64,000 nt of DNA from Devosia lacusdianchii (GTDB taxonomy: Bacteria; Pseudomonadota; Alphaproteobacteria; Rhizobiales; Devosiaceae). The first letter of the stretch is position 1. Each line of letters opens with the position of its first letter. The stretch lies in assembly GCF_022429625.1 (NCBI RefSeq), contig NZ_CP092483.1, positions 2,852,001-2,916,000 of the forward strand. The letters are read 5' to 3'. The notes below the pieces were generated by a model, which was not told the origin of the DNA, did no database searches, and worked only from the letters and a program-made list of their open reading frames with translations. Positions 24,457 through 34,207 of the stretch are shown here, piece by piece. A program made the position numbers and the translations under genes.

Positions 24457-25161
24457 ATGAGTACCGCCCTCTCCATAAACGCCATCGACCTGCATTATGG
24501 TGCTGCCCAGGCGCTCAAATCAGTGTCCATTGCGTGCAAACCCGGGCGCATCACCGCCGTGCTCGGCCGCAATGGCGTGGGCAAGTCCTCCACCCTGCGC
24601 GCCATCACGGGCGTCAACAACATCTCGGCCGGGGAAATCACCTTCGGCGACGAGGTCCTGCGCAAGGCCCCGCCCTATAAACGCGCCCGCATGGGCATCG
24701 GCTATGTGCCCCAGGGACGCGAGATCTTCCCGCTGCTCACGGTGAAGGAAAATCTGGAAACCGGCTATGCCGGCCTGCCCCGCGCCGACAAGACCATTCC
24801 GCCCTACATCTTCGAACTATTCCCCGTGCTGAAGTCCATGCTGGGCCGGCGCGGTGGAGACCTCTCGGGCGGCCAGCAGCAACAGCTCGCCATCGGGCGC
24901 GCGCTGGTCACCCGACCCAAGGTCCTAGTGCTCGACGAGCCCACCGAGGGCATTCAACCCTCCATCATCAAGGATATCGGCCGCGCGCTGCAATTCCTGC
25001 GTGACGAGAAGGGAATGGCCATCCTTCTGGTCGAACAGTTCCTCGACTTCTGCCGGGAGGTCGCCGACGACATCTATGTGATGGATCGCGGCGAGATCCG
25101 GCATGCAGGACCGGCCAGCGATCTGGACTTGCCCGAGGTGCGGCGTCACCTCATGGTCTAG
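24457..25161 (+). CDS. urtE: Urea ABC transporter, ATP-binding protein UrtE
   Basis: 234 residues from ATG 24457. The longer frame from 24376 reads through the palindrome and is rejected. LivF-type ATPase: Walker A is LGRNGVGKSSTLRAITGVNN, the signature is LSGGQQQQLAIGRAL, and Walker B is VLVLDEPTEGIQPSIIKD. YVPQGREIFPLLTVKENL is the usual Q-loop region. It is the last urt gene. A hairpin at 25171-25190 follows. Confidence 0.95.
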   Translation: MSTALSINAIDLHYGAAQALKSVSIACKPGRITAVLGRNGVGKSSTLRAITGVNNISAGEITFGDEVLRKAPPYKRARMGIGYVPQGREIFPLLTVKENLETGYAGLPRADKTIPPYIFELFPVLKSMLGRRGGDLSGGQQQQLAIGRALVTRPKVLVLDEPTEGIQPSIIKDIGRALQFLRDEKGMAILLVEQFLDFCREVADDIYVMDRGEIRHAGPASDLDLPEVRRHLMV

Positions 25162-25170
25162 ACGCAGAAA

Positions 25171-25190
25171 CGCCCGGCCGGAGCCGGGCG
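25171..25190. terminator. Terminator hairpin after urtE
   Basis: CGCCCGGC-CGGA-GCCGGGCG is a perfect 8-bp stem 10 bases after the urtE stop and ahead of the converging gene that stops at 25219. There is no U run, so strength is uncertain. Confidence 0.6.
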
Positions 25191-25218
25191 TCGGAGGGAT
25201 TAGGTCGGAATGAACCGC

Positions 25219-25551
25219 TTACATTGCGCCGCCCAGACCAGCCTCAGTGCACTGCTCGAGGGTGATCGTGTCGAGGTCGATCGTCGAGGTAGCGGCTTCC
25301 ACCTCGTTCACGGCCGGGGCATTGTCGACGGTAGCATCGGCAGCGCCGGCGCTGTCATCGGCGGTGGTATCGCTATCGGTCAGCGAGCCGCTCGCTTCGG
25401 CGGTCACAAGCTGCTCACAGCGCTCGGTAACAGCCGGCAAGTCTTCAGCGGAAACTTCGACGCCACCCAGCATAGTCTGCGCAAATGCAGTACCAGAAAG
25501 AAGCATGGCAGCAGAAAGGGCGACAGCAGAAACAACAGATTTAACGTGCAT
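25219..25551 (-). CDS. Small secreted acidic protein
   Basis: 110 residues. The signal peptide is MHVKSVVSAVALSAAMLLSG then TAFAQ. The mature part is rich in Asp, Thr, Ala and Ser (SGSLTDSDTTADDSAGAADA), with two cysteines near the ends (ERCEQLV, LEQCTEAG) that could form a disulphide. It is predicted to be periplasmic, flexible and acidic, with no recognised family. It lies between the urea transporter and urease genes on the opposite strand and is divergent from ureD. Confidence 0.75.
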   Translation of the reverse strand: MHVKSVVSAVALSAAMLLSGTAFAQTMLGGVEVSAEDLPAVTERCEQLVTAEASGSLTDSDTTADDSAGAADATVDNAPAVNEVEAATSTIDLDTITLEQCTEAGLGGAM

Positions 25552-25614
25552 TTTCTTTGGCCTTCTGAAAAATCTCTATGAAAGAGCGTTTGCTCATCTT
25601 GAAAACGTGCCACC

Positions 25615-26475
25615 TTGAAAAACGTTGCCATAAAAATTCTGTCTGACAGCATCAACACTGCGACGGTACGGCTTCAGCGCGCCCATGGCGTCGGCGGCAT
25701 AACCACCAAGCAGCGCGATGGCCATACTCACCTAGCCACCCTCTACCAGGAGGGCTGCGCGAAGATACGCTTGCCGCATACCCACACCCACGCACTCGAA
25801 GCCGTGCTGATCAATACCGCTGGCGGCTTGACCGGTGGCGATAACATGACCTGGTCTGCGGATATTGCCGCCGGTGGCCAGGTGGTTCTGACCACACAAG
25901 CCTGCGAGCGCATATATCGTTCCATCGGTGGCGCCGCGCGCGTCGAAACGAAGCTGTCGGTTGGCATTGGCGCTCACCTCGACTGGCTGCCGCAAGAGAC
26001 GATCCTGTTTGAATCGAGCCAGCTCGATCGGCGCATCGACATCGACCTAGCCGACGACGCCAGCCTCACCGCTGTTGAGGCCATCCTGCTGGGTCGCGAC
26101 GCCATGGGCGAAATAGCTCTGAATGCCCGCCTGCGCGACAACTGGCGTATTCGCCGCAACGGTCGGCTCATCCATGCCGAGGCGACCCGGCTCGATGGCA
26201 CCATCGCCGAGCGCGAGGCGCTGTCGCTCCTTGCCGGACGCCGCGCCTTCGCCACCGTCCTCCATGTCGCCGCCTCCGCCGATCACTGCGCCGCCCAGAT
26301 GGCGCGGCTTCGCGCCATCCTGCCGCAGGATGGCCGGATTGCCGCCAGCGCCAATGGTGAACGGCTCGTCGTCCGCGTCCTGGCCCAGACTGGGCTTGCG
26401 CTCCGCCGGCTGATCGTTCCAGTTCTTGCCGAACTCTCCGGCGCCGGCACGCTGCCACGCCTCTGGCATTTCTAG
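25615..26475 (+). CDS. ureD: Urease accessory protein UreD
   Basis: 286 residues. The only usable start in frame appears to be TTG 25615, without a clear ribosome site. An ATG at 25578 is in another frame. UreD features: RLQRAHGVGGITTKQRDGHT, VLINTAGGLTGGDNMTWSAD, LTTQACERIYRS and LDWLPQETILFESSQLDRRI. UreD (UreH) scaffolds the UreFG complex on apo-urease during nickel insertion in the cytosol. It is the first gene of ureDAB-orf-ureC. Confidence 0.92.
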   Translation: MKNVAIKILSDSINTATVRLQRAHGVGGITTKQRDGHTHLATLYQEGCAKIRLPHTHTHALEAVLINTAGGLTGGDNMTWSADIAAGGQVVLTTQACERIYRSIGGAARVETKLSVGIGAHLDWLPQETILFESSQLDRRIDIDLADDASLTAVEAILLGRDAMGEIALNARLRDNWRIRRNGRLIHAEATRLDGTIAEREALSLLAGRRAFATVLHVAASADHCAAQMARLRAILPQDGRIAASANGERLVVRVLAQTGLALRRLIVPVLAELSGAGTLPRLWHF

Positions 26476-26484
26476 GACAGACCC

Positions 26485-26787
26485 ATGAACCTCACGCCCC
26501 GAGAAAAAGACAAACTCCTGATAGCAATGGCGGCCATCGTCGCCCGCAAGCGGCTCGAGCGCGGCGTCAAGCTCAACCATCCCGAAGCCATCGCGCTCAT
26601 CACCGATTTCGTCGTCGAGGGCGCCCGCGACGGGCGTCCGGTGGCCGAGCTGATGGAGGCCGGCGCCCATGTCGTCACCCGCGCCCAGGTGATGGAGGGC
26701 ATCGCCGAGATGATCCACGACGTTCAGGTCGAAGCCACCTTCCCCGACGGCACCAAGCTCGTCACTGTTCACCAGCCCATCCGGTAG
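26485..26787 (+). CDS. ureA: Urease gamma subunit
   Basis: 100 residues, full length. It starts [20 protein letters not shown] and contains [40 protein letters not shown] and TVHQPI, the canonical gamma-subunit sequence. It is part of the (alpha-beta-gamma)3 nickel enzyme that hydrolyses urea to ammonia and carbamate. It starts nine bases after ureD, and ureB starts nine bases after it. Confidence 0.97.
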   Translation: MNLTPREKDKLLIAMAAIVARKRLERGVKLNHPEAIALITDFVVEGARDGRPVAELMEAGAHVVTRAQVMEGIAEMIHDVQVEATFPDGTKLVTVHQPIR

Positions 26788-26796
26788 GAGCCCAGC

Positions 26797-27102
26797 ATGA
26801 TCCCAGGTCAGGTCATCCCCAAGGCCGGCGACATCGAACTCAACGTCGGCGCCACGCAGATCGTCATCGAAGTGGCCAATACCGGCGACCGTCCGATCCA
26901 GGTCGGCTCGCATTATCATTTCTTCGAGACCAATGCCGGCCTGCGCTTCGACCGCGACCGGGCGCGTGGCATGCGCCTCGATATCGCCGCCGGCACTGCG
27001 GTACGCTTCGAGCCCGGACAGACGCGCGAAGTCCGTCTCATCCCGTTGGGCGGCGACCGAACCGTCTATGGCTTTCGCCAACAGATCATGGGAGCGCTGT
27101 GA
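26797..27102 (+). CDS. ureB: Urease beta subunit
   Basis: 101 residues, full length: [20 protein letters not shown], the [20 protein letters not shown] signature, [20 protein letters not shown] and [10 protein letters not shown]. Structural subunit of the urease trimer. About 100 bases separate it from the next gene, a small ORF of unknown function interposed before ureC. Confidence 0.97.
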   Translation: MIPGQVIPKAGDIELNVGATQIVIEVANTGDRPIQVGSHYHFFETNAGLRFDRDRARGMRLDIAAGTAVRFEPGQTREVRLIPLGGDRTVYGFRQQIMGAL

Positions 27103-27201
27103 TCTCCCGCACTCAGCATCGAGAATCTGGTTCGCCACCATGGCGTGGCGGCCGCTTAAGTGCTTTAAGGGCGCCCATCTTCTCGGATCGGGACCGCCGC
27201 C

Positions 27202-27597
27202 ATGACCAAGGAACAAGACTTCAAGATCCGCTTCGCCACCGTGCTGAAGGATTTTCAGCAGAATGGCACCAAGGATCCCGAGATCATGTGGCTGGTCGGC
27301 ACCCTGGCCTCCGACCTTGCCGACGACCTCAAGAGCGCGAGCTGGTCGGCGGCCAAGTCGGTCACCGACAAGGCGACCTACGACAACCTGCTGAAAGTGT
27401 TCGAGACGCGCGGCACCGAGCATCATCGCGAGGGGCGCGAGAAGCACGCTTACGCCATCCAGCTCCTGGCGATCTCGCTCATCGCGGGCACGCAACGCCG
27501 CGACCCGGAAATGGCTGCCGGCGAGCAATTGCTCGATCACGTCATCGACACAGCAGTGGCCGTACATCGCCAGGCCAAGCAGGCCAGGGCCAACTAG
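27202..27597 (+). CDS. Unknown protein encoded between ureB and ureC
   Basis: 131 residues, soluble and largely helical ([60 protein letters not shown]). No signal peptide or known motif is seen. Its position inside the urease operon, in the same direction with a 99-base gap before and about 110 after, suggests cotranscription. Small unknown ORFs between ureB and ureC occur in some Rhizobiales. A role in urease maturation is possible but unproven. Confidence 0.72.
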   Translation: MTKEQDFKIRFATVLKDFQQNGTKDPEIMWLVGTLASDLADDLKSASWSAAKSVTDKATYDNLLKVFETRGTEHHREGREKHAYAIQLLAISLIAGTQRRDPEMAAGEQLLDHVIDTAVAVHRQAKQARAN

Positions 27598-27709
27598 ACC
27601 GCCACACGACTTCAGTCGCAGCTATCGATCGCCGCTCGCCTCCTTGCGGGCCAGCGGCCGCAAGCTTGTGCGCCCTCGCATCCCTCACCACGCCAGACGG
27701 AGCCATCTG

Positions 27710-29419
27710 ATGCCCGCTCGCATCTCCCGCGCCACCTATGCCGACATGTATGGCCCCACCACCGGCGACCGCGTCCGGCTGGCCGATACCGAGCTCTTCA
27801 TCGAGGTCGAGAAGGACTTCACCACCTACGGTGAAGAGGTCAAGTTCGGCGGCGGCAAGGTTATCCGCGACGGCATGGGCCAGAGCCAGAAGACGCGGGC
27901 CGAAGGCGCGGTAGATACCGTCATCACCAATGCCCTGATCGTCGACCACACCGGCATCTACAAAGCCGATATCGGCCTCAAGGACGGCATCATCGCCGCC
28001 ATCGGCAAGGCGGGTAATCCCGATACCCAGTCCGGCGTCACCATCGTCATCGGCCCCTCCAGCGAAGTCATCGCCGGCGAAGGTCGCATCCTCACCGCTG
28101 GCGCCTTCGACGCCCATATCCATTTCATCGCCCCTCAGCAGATCGAGGAAGCGCTGATGAGTGGCGTCACCACCATGCTCGGCGGCGGCAGCGGCCCGGC
28201 CCATGGCACGCTCGCCACCACCTGCACCGGCGCCTGGCACATCCAGCGCATGATCGAGAGCTTTGACGGTTTCCCGATGAACCTGGCCCTCGCCGGCAAG
28301 GGCAATGCCTCGCTCCCGGCCCCGCTCGCCGAAATGATCCTCGCCGGCGCCTCCTGCCTCAAGCTGCACGAGGATTGGGGCACGACCCCCGCCGCCATCG
28401 ACAATTGCCTGTCTGTCGCCGACGATTACGACGTGCAGGTGATGATCCATACCGACACCCTCAACGAATCCGGCTTCGTCGAAGACACCATCGCCGCCTT
28501 CAAGGGACGCACCATCCACGCCTTCCACACCGAAGGCGCCGGCGGTGGTCACGCGCCCGACATCCTGCGCGTCGCCGGCCTGCCCAACGTCATCCCCTCC
28601 TCGACCAACCCGACCCGGCCCTACACCGTCAACACCATCGCCGAGCATCTCGATATGCTGATGGTCTGCCACCACCTCTCGCCATCGATTCCCGAGGACG
28701 TCGCCTTCGCCGAAAGCCGCATCCGCAAGGAAACCATCGCCGCCGAGGACATCCTGCACGATATGGGTGCACTCTCGATCATCTCGTCGGACAGCCAGGC
28801 CATGGGTCGCGTTGGCGAAGTGCTCATCCGCTGCTGGCAAACGGCAGACAAAATGAAGAAACAGCGCGGCAGGCTGGCAGAAGAAACTGGCGAAAACGAC
28901 AACTTCCGCGTCAAGCGCTACATTGCCAAATACACCATCAACCCCGCCATCGCCCATGGCATGAGCCGGCATATCGGCTCCGTCGAAGTCGGCAAACGTG
29001 CCGACCTGGTTCTCTGGAACCCCGCCTTTTTCGGGGTGAAGCCTGAGATGATCCTGCTCGGCGGCTCGATCGCGGCCGCTCCAATGGGCGATCCCAACGC
29101 CTCCATCCCCACGCCGCAGCCAATGCACTACCGGCCCATGTTCGCGTCCTTCGGCAAGTTGCGCACCCGATCATCCGTCACCTTCGTCTCGCAGGCCGCC
29201 TACGACGACGGTTTGCGCAACAAGCTGGGCGTCGACAAGCAGATGCTGCCGGTCTCCAATACCCGCGGCGGCATCGGCAAGGCGGCGATGATCCACAATT
29301 CAGCAACGCCCGACATTCAGGTCGATCCGGAAACCTATGAAGTGCGGGCCGATGGCGAACTCCTCACCTGCGAACCATCAACGGTTTTGCCGATGGCGCA
29401 ACGCTACTTCCTTTTCTAG
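27710..29419 (+). CDS. ureC: Urease alpha (catalytic) subunit
   Basis: 569 residues from ATG 27710 ([20 protein letters not shown]). The frame from 27644 adds 22 unlikely residues. Nickel ligands and active-site segments are intact: [13 protein letters not shown], the carbamylated lysine region [33 protein letters not shown], the mobile flap with catalytic His ([20 protein letters not shown]) and [11 protein letters not shown]. It hydrolyses urea at a binickel centre. Supplied by UrtABCDE, it provides ammonia for growth. Confidence 0.97.
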   Translation: MPARISRATYADMYGPTTGDRVRLADTELFIEVEKDFTTYGEEVKFGGGKVIRDGMGQSQKTRAEGAVDTVITNALIVDHTGIYKADIGLKDGIIAAIGKAGNPDTQSGVTIVIGPSSEVIAGEGRILTAGAFDAHIHFIAPQQIEEALMSGVTTMLGGGSGPAHGTLATTCTGAWHIQRMIESFDGFPMNLALAGKGNASLPAPLAEMILAGASCLKLHEDWGTTPAAIDNCLSVADDYDVQVMIHTDTLNESGFVEDTIAAFKGRTIHAFHTEGAGGGHAPDILRVAGLPNVIPSSTNPTRPYTVNTIAEHLDMLMVCHHLSPSIPEDVAFAESRIRKETIAAEDILHDMGALSIISSDSQAMGRVGEVLIRCWQTADKMKKQRGRLAEETGENDNFRVKRYIAKYTINPAIAHGMSRHIGSVEVGKRADLVLWNPAFFGVKPEMILLGGSIAAAPMGDPNASIPTPQPMHYRPMFASFGKLRTRSSVTFVSQAAYDDGLRNKLGVDKQMLPVSNTRGGIGKAAMIHNSATPDIQVDPETYEVRADGELLTCEPSTVLPMAQRYFLF

Positions 29420-29467
29420 TCGCCACATGCCGCGTGCGATGGCATATGACGGCGACGAGGGAGTTTC

Positions 29468-30586
29468 ATGCCAAAGCCATCTGCCACCATCGATCCCATG
29501 CGAACCCTGCAGGCCGACAAAGCCGTGCTGGAAGCCCGCCGCCTGCGCGAAGCCGGCAAGATCGACCAGGCTGCAGCTCTCGCCGCCCAGATCGTCCAGG
29601 CCGAGCCAACCCATGTCGGCGCGCTTCGGCTTATGGGCCAGCTGGCGATGCAGACCGGTGCGACCGATATCGGCATCGTCTGCTTTTCGCGCGCGCTGGC
29701 CGTGACGCCCCGGTCGCTCGATACTCTGCTGGAGCTTGGTAACGCGCTGCTGGCCGGCCAACGCCCCGCCGAAGCCCTGACCGCCTTTAAGAAAGGCCTG
29801 ACCTTGCGTCCCAACGATGGCGCCCTGTTCCGCGGCCTTGGTCAAGCACAGTTGGACATGGGCAATCGCGCCGACGCCCTCAAGAGCTTTCGCAAGACCC
29901 TCTCCGTCCTGCCCTACGACCAATACGCCGCACACATGATCGCCGCGCTCACCGGCGAAGCGAGCAAGACCTCGGGCGGCTACGTGCCCGACCTCTTCGA
30001 TACCTATGCCAACATTTTCGATGAACACCTGACCGGCACGCTGGAATACCGCGTACCCGAGCTGATCCGCGAAACGCTTCTGGCGCGCCAGGCCACCCCG
30101 CACACCATGCTCGACATCGGCTGCGGTACCGGCCTGACAGGCGCCGCGCTGCATGAGATCGTCGCCGAGAAAGACGGCATCGACATCTCGCCGAAAATGG
30201 TCCGCAAGGCGCTTGAACGCGACATTTATCGTTACCTGCGTACCGGCGACGCCGTGGAGGCTATGGCCTCTGACGCAAATCTGTCCGGCCCCTATGATCT
30301 GGTGACGGCGGCCGACGTCTTCATCTACATGGGTCCGCTTGAAGCCGTTTTCGCAGCGGTCGCCCGCGCCCTCGCCCCGGCCGGGCTGTTCGCTTTCTCG
30401 GTCGAGACCGTGCCCGGCGAGCAGGTCACCGTCCGCTCAAGCGGCCGCTTTGCCCATCCGACTCCTTACCTTGCCGACCTTGCCGCTGAGCAGAGCTTCA
30501 CCATCCTGGAGCAGCGCGATATTCAGGTCCGCCGCGAACGCAACCTGCCCATTTCAGGCGCGCTCTATTTGCTTGCCCGCACCTGA
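29468..30586 (+). CDS. TPR-repeat protein with a methyltransferase domain
   Basis: 372 residues. TPR repeats cover about 10-165 (EARRLREAGKIDQAAALAAQ, ALRLMGQLAMQTGATDIGIV, LLELGNALLAGQRPAEALTA). A class I SAM methyltransferase domain follows from about 195 (TMLDIGCGTGLTGAALHEIV, GIDISPKMVRKALERDIY, YDLVTAADVFIYMGPLEAVF). It probably methylates a protein or small molecule presented by the TPR part. It follows ureC by 48 bases in the same direction. No link to urease biochemistry is known. Confidence 0.82.
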   Translation: MPKPSATIDPMRTLQADKAVLEARRLREAGKIDQAAALAAQIVQAEPTHVGALRLMGQLAMQTGATDIGIVCFSRALAVTPRSLDTLLELGNALLAGQRPAEALTAFKKGLTLRPNDGALFRGLGQAQLDMGNRADALKSFRKTLSVLPYDQYAAHMIAALTGEASKTSGGYVPDLFDTYANIFDEHLTGTLEYRVPELIRETLLARQATPHTMLDIGCGTGLTGAALHEIVAEKDGIDISPKMVRKALERDIYRYLRTGDAVEAMASDANLSGPYDLVTAADVFIYMGPLEAVFAAVARALAPAGLFAFSVETVPGEQVTVRSSGRFAHPTPYLADLAAEQSFTILEQRDIQVRRERNLPISGALYLLART

Positions 30587-30660
30587 ACGATCTTGTTGGC
30601 AGACCGCAGAAGCGCCAATACTGCTCCCGGCAACACAGCCAGGGCACAGGGGGCTTCGTG

Positions 30661-31110
30661 ATGGTCTACATCTTCGCAATTCTCATCGGCGTCATTGCGG
30701 GCCTGCGTGCCGCGACGCCGCTCGCCGCTATCAGCTGGGCGGGCTATCTCGGCTGGATCGACTTCAGCGGAACGCAGGTCAGCTTCATCGGCCACATCAT
30801 CACCGTGCTGATCCTGACCGCGCTAGCCATAGCCGAACTGGTTGCCGATCAACTACCCTCGACACCCAGCCGCAAGGTGCCGGTGCAGTTTGGCACCCGC
30901 ATCGTGATGGGCGCTATCGCCGGCGCTTTGCTGCCGGGCAACTGGATTATCGGCCTTGTGCTGGGCGCCGTCGGCGCCGTTATCGGTACCTATGTTGGTG
31001 CCGATATTCGCAGCCGTCTGGCCAAGGCCTTTGGCCGCGACCTGCCCGCCGCGCTTATCGAAGACGTAGTGGCGGTCGCCGGTGCCCTGTTGATCGTTTA
31101 CTTGGTCTGA
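30661..31110 (+). CDS. DUF4126 family membrane protein
   Basis: 149 residues from ATG 30661 (GTG 30658 is an alternative). About four hydrophobic helices (VYIFAILIGVIAGLRAATPL, WIIGLVLGAVGAVIGTYVGA, AVAGALLIVYLV) and the pattern ELVADQLPSTPSRKVPVQFG are typical of DUF4126. Inner-membrane protein of unknown function, found here among urease genes. Spacing to the methyltransferase gene is about 75 bases. Confidence 0.78.
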   Translation: MVYIFAILIGVIAGLRAATPLAAISWAGYLGWIDFSGTQVSFIGHIITVLILTALAIAELVADQLPSTPSRKVPVQFGTRIVMGAIAGALLPGNWIIGLVLGAVGAVIGTYVGADIRSRLAKAFGRDLPAALIEDVVAVAGALLIVYLV

Positions 31111-31165
31111 TCGGGATGGTGGCCGTCACGGGGTTGCGCTAGCTTTCGGCAAACAGGAGCCCTGC

Positions 31166-31462
31166 GTGATCTACGTCACTGCCACCTTCCGCATCCGTCC
31201 CAGCACGATCGAGCCTTTCGTGGAGGCAGCCTATGTGCTGATCGACACCGCACGGCGACAGCCCGGCTGCGTCTATTACGACCTGCATGCCAGCGTCACC
31301 GATCCGGATCGGCTCGTCTGCATGGAGCGATGGAGCGACCGCGCCTCATTCGATGCTCACCTGGCATCATCGCAGGTGGCCGCCTTCAGCGCCGCCATCG
31401 AGCCATTCGTGGTGTCCTCCAATGTCGAGATCATCCATCCGGATCACATCGAGGTCATCTGA
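31166..31462 (+). CDS. Antibiotic-biosynthesis-monooxygenase-like (ABM) protein
   Basis: 98 residues starting at GTG 31166. A ferredoxin-like dimeric alpha/beta fold is indicated by IYVTATFRIRPSTIEPFVEA, RQPGCVYYDLHASVTDPDRL, VCMERWSDRASFDAHLASSQ and VEIIHPDHIEVI, as in YgiN-type quinol monooxygenases and related ABM proteins. It probably acts on quinones or aromatic compounds in the cytosol. The substrate is undetermined. It lies between the DUF4126 and MliC-like genes. Confidence 0.82.
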   Translation: MIYVTATFRIRPSTIEPFVEAAYVLIDTARRQPGCVYYDLHASVTDPDRLVCMERWSDRASFDAHLASSQVAAFSAAIEPFVVSSNVEIIHPDHIEVI

Positions 31463-31519
31463 CCCAATTTCGCCGCTTGTGCATGTAGCATCGCGGTCTC
31501 CAGCGCCCGGAGTTTACCC

Positions 31520-31903
31520 ATGACGACGAAGTCGATCGCCGCCCTGACCGCCCTTGCCCTTCTCGCACCGCTTCCGGCAAGCGCCGTTGAGTCGACATTG
31601 CAATTGCAGCTCAGCACCGACCAGGATTTCGAGCGTCGTACCATTACCTATGACTGCGGGGCCGAGACGCCGATTCAAGTGATCTACCTCAATGCTGTTC
31701 CCAACTTCCTGGCGGTCGTTCCCATCGCCGACGAACCACAGCCGCTGGTTTTCGTTTCGGTCGTTTCGGCATCGGGCGTGCGCTACGTCTCCGGTCACTG
31801 GGTCTGGTGGACCAAAGGTCCGGAAGCCACTCTCTACGATGCGACGCTGGGCGACGATGCGGAGCCGCTGTTGACCTGCTCCGAGTTCAACGACACGCCC
31901 TGA
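31520..31903 (+). CDS. Periplasmic MliC-like lysozyme inhibitor
   Basis: 127 residues. The signal peptide is MTTKSIAALTALALLAPLPA then SAVE. The domain has the MliC pattern: YDCGAETPIQVIYLNAVPNF, FVSVVSASGVRYVSGHWVWW, TKGPEATLYDATL and a closing cysteine (LLTCSEF). MliC/PliC proteins inhibit c-type lysozymes in the periplasm or outer membrane. The SxSGxRYxSG motif that enters the lysozyme active site is present. It has no obvious relation to urease. Confidence 0.82.
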   Translation: MTTKSIAALTALALLAPLPASAVESTLQLQLSTDQDFERRTITYDCGAETPIQVIYLNAVPNFLAVVPIADEPQPLVFVSVVSASGVRYVSGHWVWWTKGPEATLYDATLGDDAEPLLTCSEFNDTP

Positions 31904-31998
31904 TGGCAACATGGGTCTTCAATCGACCCAGCCGAGCAGCTATGGTGTACGCAAGGTTGGGAAGCCTTTGACTGCCGGTCCGCTCGGAAAGACCACAG

Positions 31999-32463
31999 AT
32001 GCTCCGCGCCATTACTCACCTGCCCGCCAACCATGGACGCGGCGCGCCTGCCGACTCCATCACCCTCGCCCATGATGAGCGCCGCCTGCGCCGCAAGCTG
32101 CTGACCTTCAGGGGTGGCACCGAGGTGATGGTCGACTTCCCCCAGACAGTGACGCTCGATCATCGCGGTGCGCTGGAACTGGACGACGGCCGCATCGTCG
32201 AAATCGTCGCGGCCGAGGAAGCGCTCTATGAAATTCGCGGGCGCGACACGGCTCATCTCGTGCGCCTAGCCTGGCACATCGGCAATCGTCATACTTCTGC
32301 GCAACTTGAACAGGGCCGCATCCTGATCAAGCGCGACCATGTGCTCAGGACCATGCTCGAGGGGTTGGGCGCCACGGTCACCAATGTGTCGGAGCCGTTC
32401 TTTGCCGAACACGGCGCCTATCACAGCCACGGCGAGCAAGGCCACGCATTGCTCGCCCGATGA
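31999..32463 (+). CDS. ureE: Urease accessory protein UreE (nickel chaperone)
   Basis: 154 residues. The N-terminal domain has LTFRGGTEVMVDFPQTVTLD. The metal-binding C-terminal domain has HLVRLAWHIGNRHTSAQLEQ and HVLRTMLEGLGATVTNVSEP, and the tail has histidines (EHGAYHSHGEQGH). It delivers nickel to UreG and urease. The conserved HIGNRH motif is intact. Its stop overlaps the ureF start (32460-32463). Confidence 0.93.
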   Translation: MLRAITHLPANHGRGAPADSITLAHDERRLRRKLLTFRGGTEVMVDFPQTVTLDHRGALELDDGRIVEIVAAEEALYEIRGRDTAHLVRLAWHIGNRHTSAQLEQGRILIKRDHVLRTMLEGLGATVTNVSEPFFAEHGAYHSHGEQGHALLAR

Positions 32464-33122
32464 CCACCAGGAATGACCTGCAGAAGCTGCTGACCTGGCT
32501 GTCCCCGGCGTTCCCAGTGGGTGCCTTCGCCTGGTCGGCCGGGCTTGAGGCAGCCATCGTTGGTGGCACGGTGCATGACCGCGCCTCGACGCAGCAATGG
32601 GTCGAAGGCAACCTGACGCACGGCTCGCTGCGAACAGACGCCATCCTCTTCGCCCATGCCCACCGGGAGGCGGCCGATCCCCCTGCCCTCCAGGGGCTTG
32701 CCGACCTCTGCCTCGCGCTCACGCCCGCCCGTGAGCGGCACGACGAGACTACCGTCACCGGAGCGTCCTTTGCCAAGGCGGCAAAGGCCTGGCCCACGCC
32801 TGTTTTGGCCAGCCTCCCGGATCCTTGCCCCTACCCCATCGCGGTCGGCGCCGTTGCCGCCGGTCACGCCATCGATATTGAATCCGGCCTGCTCGCCTAC
32901 CTCACCGCCGCCGTCCATTCCCAGGTGTCGGTCGCCGTGCGGCTCGTCCCTATCGGCCAATCCGACGGACTCGCCATCATGGCCGCGCTGGAGCCGGCCA
33001 TAGCCTCGACCGCGGCGCTGTGCCAGCATGCCGCACTGGACGATATTGGCTCGGTGGCCTACGCGGCTGATATTGCACAGATGACCCACGAAACCCTGAC
33101 GACGAGAGTTTTCCGCTCATGA
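32460..33122 (+). CDS. ureF: Urease accessory protein UreF
   Basis: 220 residues, all-helical: LLTWLSPAFPVGAFAWSAGL E-type N-terminus, GASFAKAAKAWPTPVLASLP, and YPIAVGAVAAGHAIDIESGL followed by AYLTAAVHSQVSVAVRLVPI and GQSDGL. UreF links UreD-urease to UreG and gates the fidelity of GTP-dependent nickel insertion. It is coupled to ureE upstream and to a DUF3995 gene downstream by ATGA overlaps. Confidence 0.93.
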   Translation: MTTRNDLQKLLTWLSPAFPVGAFAWSAGLEAAIVGGTVHDRASTQQWVEGNLTHGSLRTDAILFAHAHREAADPPALQGLADLCLALTPARERHDETTVTGASFAKAAKAWPTPVLASLPDPCPYPIAVGAVAAGHAIDIESGLLAYLTAAVHSQVSVAVRLVPIGQSDGLAIMAALEPAIASTAALCQHAALDDIGSVAYAADIAQMTHETLTTRVFRS

Positions 33123-33550
33123 GCATGCTCATTGCCGCCTTCATGTTCATCGCCCTGCTGGCCGTCAGCGTCGCGCATTTCCTGTGGTCGATCGGGCGCA
33201 CCTGGCCCATTCGCGAGGAAAAGCTCCTCGCCCAGACCGTTGTCGGCTTTCGCGATATCGAACGCATGCCGCCCAAGCTCGCATCCTTTGCCGTCGCCGT
33301 GGCGACGCTTGCCGCCGGCGTCCTGGCTCTGGCGCTCGCCGACCATACCAGCGGTGGCCTGCCGCTGACGCTGCTCAGCCTGCCGCTGGCCGCCATCTTC
33401 CTCGCGCGCGGCGTCGTCGGCTACACAGCCTGGTGGGCCGAGAAGACGCCGCAGCCGAACTTCCGGCTCAATGATCGCAGGGTCTATTCCCCCATCTGCC
33501 TGTTTCTCGGCGCCGGCTTTCTCGCTCTCGTCATCCTGAGGCTGATATGA
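33119..33550 (+). CDS. DUF3995 family membrane protein inserted between ureF and ureG
   Basis: 143 residues with four membrane helices ([78 protein letters not shown]) and the [11 protein letters not shown]2-WP motif of DUF3995. Its start overlaps the ureF stop and its stop overlaps the ureG start, so it is translationally coupled on both sides. Function is unknown. Placement suggests a membrane partner of nickel or urease maturation, which is inference. Confidence 0.82.
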   Translation: MSMLIAAFMFIALLAVSVAHFLWSIGRTWPIREEKLLAQTVVGFRDIERMPPKLASFAVAVATLAAGVLALALADHTSGGLPLTLLSLPLAAIFLARGVVGYTAWWAEKTPQPNFRLNDRRVYSPICLFLGAGFLALVILRLI

Positions 33551-34179
33551 AATCCCCGAACGGCCCCCTGCGGATCGGCATAGGCGGCCCTGTGGGCTCC
33601 GGCAAGACGACGCTCTGCGAAATGCTCCTCAAGGCGATGCGTGATCGCTACTCCATGGCCGTCGTCACCAACGACATCTACACCCGCGAGGATGCGCTGA
33701 TCCTGGCCAGGGTCCAGGCCATCTCGGAAGACCGCATCGTCGGCGTCGAAACCGGCGGCTGCCCGCATACCGCTATCCGCGAAGACGCCTCGCTCAATCT
33801 GGCGGCGATCGACGACCTCAACCGCAAGTTTCCCGATCTCGACATCATCCTGATCGAAAGCGGCGGCGACAACCTGGCGGCGACGTTCTCGCCTGATCTG
33901 GCCGACATCACGCTTTACGTCATCTCGGTCGCCCAAGGCGAAAAGATCCCGCGCAAGGGCGGCCCCGCCATCTCCAGGTCCGACCTGCTGGTGATCACCC
34001 ATACCGACCTGGCGCCCTATGTCGGCGCCAGCCTCGAAGTCATGGAAAGCGACACCCAGGAGGTGCGCGACGGTCGCCCCTACGTCTTCACCGACCTGCT
34101 CCGCCGCGAAAGCCTCGACCAGATCATCGCCTTCATCGAAAAGTCCGGCGGATTAGTGGAAATTCAAGCGGCGGAGTGA
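33547..34179 (+). CDS. ureG: Urease accessory GTPase UreG
   Basis: 210 residues. The P-loop is [16 protein letters not shown], followed by [20 protein letters not shown], the CPH metal motif [20 protein letters not shown], and [26 protein letters not shown]-class GTPase that drives nickel transfer to urease. It is the last gene of the urease region. A strong hairpin at 34208-34239 follows. Confidence 0.96.
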   Translation: MKSPNGPLRIGIGGPVGSGKTTLCEMLLKAMRDRYSMAVVTNDIYTREDALILARVQAISEDRIVGVETGGCPHTAIREDASLNLAAIDDLNRKFPDLDIILIESGGDNLAATFSPDLADITLYVISVAQGEKIPRKGGPAISRSDLLVITHTDLAPYVGASLEVMESDTQEVRDGRPYVFTDLLRRESLDQIIAFIEKSGGLVEIQAAE

Positions 34180-34207
34180 CCACGCGGCGAACACATTCCA
34201 CCAGATG

